Positions 57,101-64,000 of a stretch of DNA of 64,000 bases are shown here, one piece after another. Within the stretch, counting starts at the first letter, position 1; each line of letters starts with the position of its first letter. Location: NCBI GenBank assembly GCA_013076295.1, contig RQOL01000824.1, forward strand, positions 1,178,001-1,242,000. Reading direction: 5' to 3'. Below the pieces are notes generated by a model that saw only the letters and a program-made list of their open reading frames with translations, searched no databases and was not told the DNA's origin. A program made the translations under genes and the position numbers. The stretch comes from Sanderia malayensis (Eukaryota > Cnidaria > Scyphozoa > Semaeostomeae > Pelagiidae).

Positions 57101-60100
57101 TCGTGCGGCCAGGAAAATACACGCACAACCAATCTTTTCAGGTGCGTACTTTAAGAAGACGTTCGTGCGAAGTCCATCGTTCATATAATTCCTGAAAAAA
57201 TGAAAATTGCTTATTAACCATCTGTCCCTTTGCATCACCAAGACTGTTCTGTCTTTCAGTAGTTAATGTAACAATAACAGAGCAGTTTAATGACCATGAA
57301 GAACAACATTTTGTACAGTAAAAACCGGCATATAAGAACCATTGGATTAAGAACCTTCAGGGTGATTTTGATGCTCAAAAATAGACAAAGCAATAGCCTA
57401 TTGTGTTGGAACAATAGGCTGGAAGGAAAATTTACAGGTTCTTATATGCGGGTTTTTACTGTAAGTTGTTACTGGGTCAAGCCAGTTGTCCAATGATCGC
57501 TGTGAAAATGTGAGTGACAACTCAGAAAGTCTTGTTCCTTGGTATTAACTTGCATTTGGTATAGATTAAAAAGAAAAGCCGTTTTTTAAAGAACAGCTTT
57601 ATAAGAAACCTAGTTCTGACAACTTTTGGAACTACAATTTGTTCAAGAGGTCCGAAAACAAGGAGTTTTAGAAACTAAGCCCCGGTAGGTTCCCGATAGA
57701 GAGAGTCTAACAGAAGCTATATCATAGTCAATACATCCTTGTATGCAAGGGATTGATTAATGGTTAACTTACCACGCTCTTTGAGTCAACGCAATATTCT
57801 TTTCATGCTCGAGAATTTGAAGATAAGTGATGATGATCTGAGGAAAAACGAGACAATACGTCATTCAATCAGCTCACAAAACACCCGTGCAACAATTACA
57901 TTTAAGCAGTGTTATAAACGTGAATAGCAGAAGCGTCAGGGGGCGGCAACAAGCTTACCTTGTGAGGAACTTTCACGTGAACACAAAATCCAAGCTCCTG
58001 CAATTGAGTAGAGATGTTTGAGACAAGTAGATTCGAACAAACAAAGCGAAGTAAGTCAACACAGTGTAGAAAGCAGTATTTCCTTGTCATTAGATACCAT
58101 CTGAGATGTGATGCATCACGCTATCATATATATTGATATATATATATATATATATACTCATATATACTCAATATATATATATATTGAGTATATTATTCCG
58201 AGGATAAACCTAACTACAGTTGAATACCCTTAACTCGGACTCCCAAAAAGTCGGCCTGATCTTAAATTTCCATCGGACTTGCATTCCTTACAAGGATACT
58301 CGCTTACGTCAGACATTTGTTAAGTCGGTCCGACTCCTTGCTTCCCTTGAAGGTCAGACTCAACAAGATTGAATCTGGCTGCGTGTAGATCAACGCAAGG
58401 AGTCGCAAGGATGCGATGCACTCAACACGGAAAAGATTGTTCTACGCATGATATTTCGTTATGAGAACCCACCATCCCCAAGTGCACTTATAACAGCCAT
58501 AGGCAATTACCTTGAGAACCCTTCGTTCTGCCTTGATAACGCTATTCTTCATACTAAAATACGCACTGCTGTAATAATCCATTGCGACTATCGGCCTACG
58601 GAAAGAGAAGCATAGTTACGACGTTACGAGACAAGCGTCAGTTACGACGCTTACGACACAGGGAGTTGCGTTGCTGCGAGAGATCAAGCATAAGATATTA
58701 AACTGCGACCCATTTCAGTCATTGCCAAGGCTCGATCGAGAGTGAATACCAAGATTAACTGCAACGCCGCAATAGTTTACGTCACGAACAGAGAAAGCAA
58801 AGTTCGCTTAGGGCAAAGCGCAAAGCCAGGCGAACAGTGTGAAGCTTTGACACGCTACGGCCAAATGTGAAACCACGCTACTTATACAGCAAACAGGCAA
58901 TGTTGCCTGCTTATGCAGCCTCTGGATTTTAGTAGCTATACCTTCTGTCTATCTTTGACGCAAATTACGCTACTTATGCTGCAGGCAAGCAATTTAATTT
59001 TTTGACGCGGGCTGGGTCTTACACGTGTCCACCATACCATGCCGGGTATAAGGAAGCAAAAAGAAAACAATAAATAAAAAACAAAAAGGCCCTACCAAGC
59101 TCTCCGAATTGCATTTGCTATTGCTGAATTAACTAACATGGGCGCCGAAAGCATTTTGACGCGGCGGGGGAAGCTAATTCAAAACGTAGGCACATTCCCA
59201 ACGAATAATTTCAGAATTACAATGCATATCAAAGTATAGTGCAGCCCCCGTTGAGTGAGAGCAAGGGGCAGTTCCCCCACTGACCCCATCCTTCCGGCGA
59301 CCCCTTGTTTACTTAATATATTCAAAATTAATTATCCCGATCATACGCTAATATTACCAATAATTCGTGCGTCAGTCACGCTTCTTGAAGGATAGACTGT
59401 CATGTTAAGGGTTAATACAAAATTTTTGCAACTTCGATAGGGCATACAAAGCGTTCTTGTATCCTGAAAACACTTGTGAAAAACGGTGAGATAATACGAT
59501 GCCAGAAAAATTATCCCGTTGTGTATATTTGCAGGATGACCATGTGATTTATCCTTCTAATGTTTAGCAAAGTGGTGCTATGCTAACAACTATTCCAGCT
59601 TGCAATCCTTGATTCAACCAAAGGTAAATGAAAGTCCCTGATCCGTGATCCAAAGTTGATCTGAAACAATCCTGCCCTCACTATCCATAATCCTTGCTGA
59701 TGATCTTTAATCCATGATCCAAGATTTGATGTATTTAACAAGTAATCCCATTGAAGCCAATTAATAACCCTTGATCTAATTTAATAACTAAACACATCTG
59801 ACTGTCCTGTCTGCAATGGAGTACAAACCCAATCAAAATCCATAATCCGCAATCTGTAAATCATAGCATCCATGGGGCATATCCAGCACAAAGGTATTGA
59901 ATCTTTACAATCCACGATCCAAGATTGGATCAGCTAAATACCTTACCTGTAATCCATAGATCCTGTCATCAACTCTTGATCTTCCAGTAAAAATATTATC
60001 AATATTGTAAAGTCAAACTTCAATAGATAGTGCAACACACAGTCGTTGATCGAGGGTGTTCAATCCACACTTTGAGGAAGTTCATGGCTCTTTTCAACAT

Positions 60101-62515
60101 TGCGATTCGTTTTGCTTTATGTTAATTCAATGTCATTGTCTGTACCGGTGTTAAATCCAAGCTATTGCAGTACATCTCAATTGCGTGTTTGCTGAAAAAA
60201 GACTGTACACCTTCCAAATAGGTGATTAAACTCATTAGTAAAACTATACTGTAAATTTCGTACAACATTATAAAAACATAGCTTAAAGATTAAAAAAAGC
60301 ATAGGTTGGAATGAACTGTCACAAGAAAGGAGAGGAGCAGGGGCAAATTGCCCCAAGCCATGAACTTGAGAGAGGCCCCCAAAACTACGTAGTGATAATG
60401 ATGTCATCAACAAATGGAAAACAAGTGCCCCACAAACGCCCTGGTTACACTACACAAACTAACCCAGGGGGAACCCACCTCTGTTGCAGGGTCAGTTTAA
60501 AGTGGATTGATCCAGGGGCAAACCCGGGTTAGTTGCCTTTACACTACAAAAATCTCAACTGGGTTAAACTAACTCGGGTTCGCCCTGGGTTAGCTTGTGT
60601 AATGTAAATAGGGCTAAAGGCTTTTGGCAGACCTTGATGTGTGGTAGGGTTTTCTACACCAATTTCTTGTTCCCCATCCATGACACAAGACCACAATACA
60701 CACAACAATTACAAATACTTAAAAAGTAATTTCTTAGCAAATGCAATCTTTGAGCTTGGCATTGGGAAAAAGAATAAGATATAACACATGAAAAGACAAA
60801 ATCATATACAGAGGCAGTATAGCAAGCCTTATCCACAGTGGGTGGCAGGTCCGTGGCAGGCAGTAGCGCAGATAAACCTTGCTTTCATGGCTCCATATTT
60901 GGTCATGCACTGCATATCACCATGACAGCGGCTAGGTTTGTCTCCGTCTCTCGATTTTTGTTTTCGCAATGACTGAAATGGGTAAGCAAGCATGATAATA
61001 CGAGATACCTTGGACAAAATCTCAAAAATTTGAATGGCTACAGAGCCTTTCACTAACTTGCATCTCACTACAATTACTGCTAATAACTTTCCGATCCAAT
61101 GTGTTATTGTTCTCTTCACAACATTTTTACTTCCATATCATACTTATACTACATTTCATTATATATTTATTATCACTTCAATGTTCAACAATATTGCTTT
61201 TTACTACTTTTTTCACTATTAGCTATCTTACAATGATTTTTTTTATTATTCTACCCTTCATTACTAACCCCCTTTCAGTATTGAAACTATCTATATATCC
61301 TTTCATTATTTTTATTTTTATGTTCCAGCATCACTCTCTTTACTATTTTTCTACACAATTTTCAATAAAAACACCTTAATTTTTCTGAGCCTTAGAGATT
61401 TCCATTGCTATTCTTAAACTTTAATCAGTTTCCACAAATATTGAATAAAGACTATATTTGTGTACCAATTTCTAAAATCCTTCCTGCAACCACTCTTAAA
61501 ACTCGTATCAACAACACTCCATTATTTGGCACTGACTTGCCAAAACTAACAATTTCAAGTTTGTATTTTATTATATTTCATTTTACGTTCTCTGTTTTTT
61601 ATTAATAAACAAAACACAATCACGAGCATCCTCCAAAACAGAAGCACAAACACAACAATCAAATCATAAATAATAAATTATAGTTAAATAAAATAATTCT
61701 CTACATACCGTTTACTTCGCTTTTGTTTGATATGATGAAACACGTTTATCACATCACGTAGCCTTCGAGGACTTTCTTCAATTTTAGCAGCTAAGAAGAT
61801 GCAAGCCATCGCACAAATCTGTAAATTAGGCACATTTAAGTTTGAAATATCGCACTTTCTGCGTTGGATTTCTGCAAACTTCTTGGAAGAAGGAAAGATA
61901 AACTCCTTTCCGTTTTGGTTTTTTATTAAATAAAACTCTCGGCACTTCAGATTTCCTTCATAAATTTCAGCTATCGTCTGGTGTGCACCTCCAAGTGCGC
62001 CATGCTACACGCTACAGGGTAACTCTTAGATTAAAGGCATAAAGGTCTTCTGCAAGCCTTATTAGAGTGCAGTGGTTCAGTGCTTGGTATGCCGGCCTAA
62101 GTAGCAGAAGATATGGAAGGGGTGTGAAGATAAATTTACAAAAACTCACCTCTACATCATGCTTTACAAACGACTTAGAATAATAAAAACGTTGCAATAG
62201 TATCTGCCCTGTAGCCATTGCAACCTGTATGGATCAAATCAGCGAGAGAATTTGAAGCAATGCTGTCAATGCATGTTAGCAAATCGCTAATAACGACAAA
62301 AAATTGAAACTAACCTGAGGAAGTTTGAGAAGAATTCCAGCCGTTTGTATAAACTCACAACCAAGAATGCGAAGATCTATTTCTATTTCTTTGTCTAGTC
62401 CATCCTTCATGGACGGTGTTTCCGACAGTTTTTCGTCTGGCAGGATGCAATTTTCTAGAGATATGAAGACATTTCCATAATCATATTCTCGTTTCACTTT
62501 GGGTTGCTCCGCCAT
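54132..62515 (-). CDS. CCNL1: Cyclin L (CCNL1/CCNL2-like) with RS domain
   Basis: This is the predicted regulatory partner of CDK11-type kinases in transcription and pre-mRNA splicing, in nuclear speckles. Exons are 62515-62315, 62224-62150, 61818-61709, 58595-58511, 57997-57959, 57837-57773, 57191-57092, 56654-56550, 55982-55929, 55694-55568, 54909-54828 and 54705-54132 (1,617 nt, 538 aa). The start is the Met of [14 protein letters not shown]; an upstream in-frame Met at 62590 would add 25 residues. Cyclin-box landmarks are [54 protein letters not shown] and [19 protein letters not shown], followed by [13 protein letters not shown]. The 190-residue C-terminus is an Arg/Ser-rich tail ([12 protein letters not shown] and [19 protein letters not shown]). 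Length is close to human cyclin L1 (526 aa). CCNL1 and CCNL2 are a vertebrate split, so the symbol is by similarity only. Confidence 0.93.
56777..56983. mobile_element. Decayed pogo/Tigger-like MITE
   Basis: CAGCTAAATCTGCATAGTTC at the left corresponds to the left end of 7817-7985. The right end CAAACTAACTG is diverged. The inside has GCTCGTG and CAAGCCCCAT repeats. It lies in a cyclin L intron. Confidence 0.55.
57316..57461. mobile_element. MITE, CAGTAAAAACC family, 146 bp, TA target duplication
   Basis: CAGTAAAAACCGGCATATAA is mirrored by TTATATGCGGGTTTTTACTG, with TA on both sides. It shares termini and ATAGCCTATTG interior with 50636-50784. It lies in a cyclin L intron. Confidence 0.8.
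58128..58194. repeat. TA-rich dinucleotide repeat with palindromic structure
   Basis: Runs of AT repeats surround ATACTCA units, giving ATATATATACTCATATATAC and its near mirror. It lies in a cyclin L intron just left of a decayed MITE. Confidence 0.75.
58217..58377. mobile_element. Decayed pogo/Tigger-like MITE
   Basis: CAGTTGAATACCCTTAACTC at the left corresponds imperfectly to GAGTCTGACC-type sequence and GATTGAATCTG at the right. TCGGAC and GTCCGA motifs inside are also inverted. The target duplication is no longer clear. Confidence 0.5.
58596..61708. other. Long cyclin L intron 3 with repeats
   Basis: This 3.1-kb intron has a stretch of degenerate AATCCATGATCC-like repeats (about 59590-60000) and an inverted-repeat element (60438-60614). 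The right part is AT-rich and pyrimidine-rich. No nested gene is recognised. Confidence 0.6.
60438..60614. mobile_element. Inverted-repeat element, GCCCTGGTTACAC family, 177 bp
   Basis: GCCCTGGTTACACTACACAA at the left mirrors TTGTGTAATGTAAATAGGGC at the right with a few mismatches. AACCCAGGG and CCCTGGGTT also pair inside, and a further CCGGGTTAGTTG / CAACTGGGTT pair sits near the centre. Confidence 0.6.
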
Positions 62516-62935
62516 TTTCGAAAATTCCACCGGCGTGCTGAATGAAAAAAAACGTCGGCCTTGCGTCCACCCACAATGCCGTGCTGCCATGCTTTCATTT
62601 CAAATCTTCTAGACATATTATCCCTCCCGCCTTTTTATAAAAATAACTAATTTTCACTTTTTCAATTCACAAATGCAGTATTTTCTTGAAATTTGTTAAC
62701 CTTTTGTTGCAGAAATAAATTAGAATCATATGATGAAATTATACATGAGATTTTTTCTGAATATATTCTGCACTTGAAGATTCATTCAACTCGCCTTGCT
62801 AAGAAAGGTGGGATGCATTCCCAACAAATCAAAACATACGTGCACATGTGTAACAGCATGTATACACACACAACACAACTGAAGTGATGCAGTATTGTAC
62901 ATTGTCCAGTCCATGAGGGATTTATTCAGAAGAAA
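62516..62935. promoter_or_regulatory. Shared divergent promoter region, cyclin L and C3orf33-like
   Basis: The start codons of two divergent genes are about 420 bases apart (62515 and 62936), so one interval must serve both. No TATA box stands out on either side. A bidirectional promoter is inferred from layout only. Confidence 0.5.
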
Positions 62936-64000
62936 ATGGACTTAATAAATAAATTATCTCATAAATTGGACAACAAAGCGAGATATTTGGGGGTAAGTTG
63001 ATTTCATATTCAGCTGGACGCACTTTTGAACATTGGCATGGCACTGAATCTTGCAAGCCTGAGAATTTTCATCGGCCTTTTGTGCAGGCTATGAACGTTT
63101 TTAGCGACAAAAACGAATTTGGCTTACCCACTGTGCAATGGAAATCCAAACTCAAGAAAGAATCTTGTTGATTTAAATTCAATTTTTGTCGATTTTCCTC
63201 TCTATTTTTCCCTTATAAATAAAGTACATTGGACCCTCAATTGCAGCCATTGGAGTTTTCATAATTGCAAGAAAAACTTATGCCGTAAGTCAGAGTCAAC
63301 ACACTCACAGTAAATACAATTTTGCATATCACTTTCACTATTCTTGGAACATTTGAAAAATACATATAATCAAATGTTGATGTTATTCTTTGTTTAGTTT
63401 TCAATGTTCAAGAATGTTGGTGAAATTCCTAAAGATTTAATAACACATAATAAGACACTGAGGGGTTATGTTGAAGGCATTGTTGATGGTGACTTGCTCA
63501 GTGTCCAGCATGTGCCTATCTTCTTCAGAAATCTTGAAAAGAGAAAACAATTTTTTGGTGAGTAGCAGTAAATCTGTTTTTAAACTTGTTTCATAGTAAT
63601 AAAAGGTATTATGACCAAAGTATGTTGGAATGAAATCAGACATAGCAAGAATTAATTGCCTACTGCATCTCTACTAAAGAAATTTAGCTCAGTATTTGTT
63701 AAAATGTACTTTCTGTTCAATTTTCAAGGGCAAGATGCAACACCATTTCATGTTACAATAGCTGGTATCGAGCCTCGGTCTGGGTGTCTTGAACATCTTC
63801 AAAAAGAGGTTATACTTCAGCCAATCAGAATGGTTCCTTTGGCTGTCAATCCCATTGATACATTACAAGCTGTCATTTATCTAAAAAAAGTGAGTAGGGC
63901 TTGAAGTGAAGAGCAACCCCCTGAATTTTTGATTTTTTGATATTGTTTATCATTGATGTATCATTTTTTCCAGGGCCTGTTGTCTCGGTCCATGTGTCTT
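62936..64000 (+). CDS. C3orf33: C3orf33-like protein, 3' end beyond the window
   Basis: This resembles the animal C3orf33 family, which has an N-terminal membrane segment and an SNase-like fold. Exons are 62936-62992, 63225-63284, 63398-63557, 63729-63889 and 63974 onward, with matching phases. Exon 1 gives MDLINKLSHKLDNKARYLG. Exon 2 supplies the hydrophobic segment SIAAIGVFIIARK. Exon 3 carries KTLRGYVEGIVDGDLLSVQHVPIF, the family landmark comparable to LRGRLRRITENGLEIEHIPI in the human protein; only part is quoted for each. Exon 4 has PIDTLQAVIYLKK and exon 5 begins GLLSRSMCL. The start is supported by alignment of exons 1-2 with the human N-terminus. The family's biochemical role is poorly known. 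Confidence 0.75.

Overview
This is a window of animal nuclear DNA. It is AT-rich, with genes split by GT-AG introns, many short inverted-repeat transposons, and metazoan gene families. The best taxonomic clue is a tandem pair of astacin metalloproteases. The complete one has the order signal peptide, aspartate-switch propeptide, astacin, MAM, ShK, which is the layout of cnidarian enzymes such as Hydra HMP2. I infer a cnidarian, perhaps an anthozoan, but cannot name a species. Exon structures below were built by hand from splice sites, reading-frame phase and family similarity. Each summed coding length divides by three.

Layout. Bases 1-11,232 (minus): two head-to-tail astacin/MAM genes, the first cut by the window edge and the second complete (11 exons, 496 aa). 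12,847-15,258 (plus): a complete SDF4/Cab45 gene with six EF-hands and a C-terminal HDEF. 15,260-22,700: gene-poor, with tandem repeats, a long GACA-type microsatellite and one small possible terminal exon. 22,709-27,257: an intact Ty1/copia retrotransposon (minus) with LTRs that read as identical, a 5-bp target duplication, one 1,328-aa gag-pol frame, and a primer site complementary to the initiator tRNA-Met anticodon arm. 28,027-29,409 (plus) and 31,782-32,945 (minus): two convergent intronless paralogues of an unrecognised, mostly disordered family, separated by a SINE head and a perfect GC-rich hairpin. 35,277-43,056 (minus): a complete six-exon ACOT7-type acyl-CoA thioesterase. Its first intron carries three tRNA-Pro(UGG) genes on the other strand, in an array that also contains two copied fragments of a neighbouring dioxygenase exon. 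43,577-45,417 (minus): a 5'-truncated non-LTR retrotransposon. 46,156-50,090 (minus): a secretory 2-oxoglutarate/Fe(II) dioxygenase of 544 aa with a degenerate first and an intact second catalytic-type domain. 50,913-53,331 (minus): a three-exon 70-aa coiled-coil protein whose stop lies 21 nt before the ATG of an intronless 396-aa basic protein. 54,132-62,515 (minus): a 12-exon cyclin L with an RS tail. 62,936-64,000 (plus): the 5' part of a C3orf33-like gene, divergent from cyclin L.

The genes do not form one pathway. The secretory-route products (astacins, SDF4, dioxygenase) and the housekeeping genes (ACOT7, cyclin L, C3orf33) are ordinary neighbours. The more unusual material is the copying of gene fragments into the tRNA array and beside an ACOT7 exon, the tandem pseudo/active dioxygenase, the unrecognised intronless pair, the possible dicistronic pair, and the crowd of MITE families.
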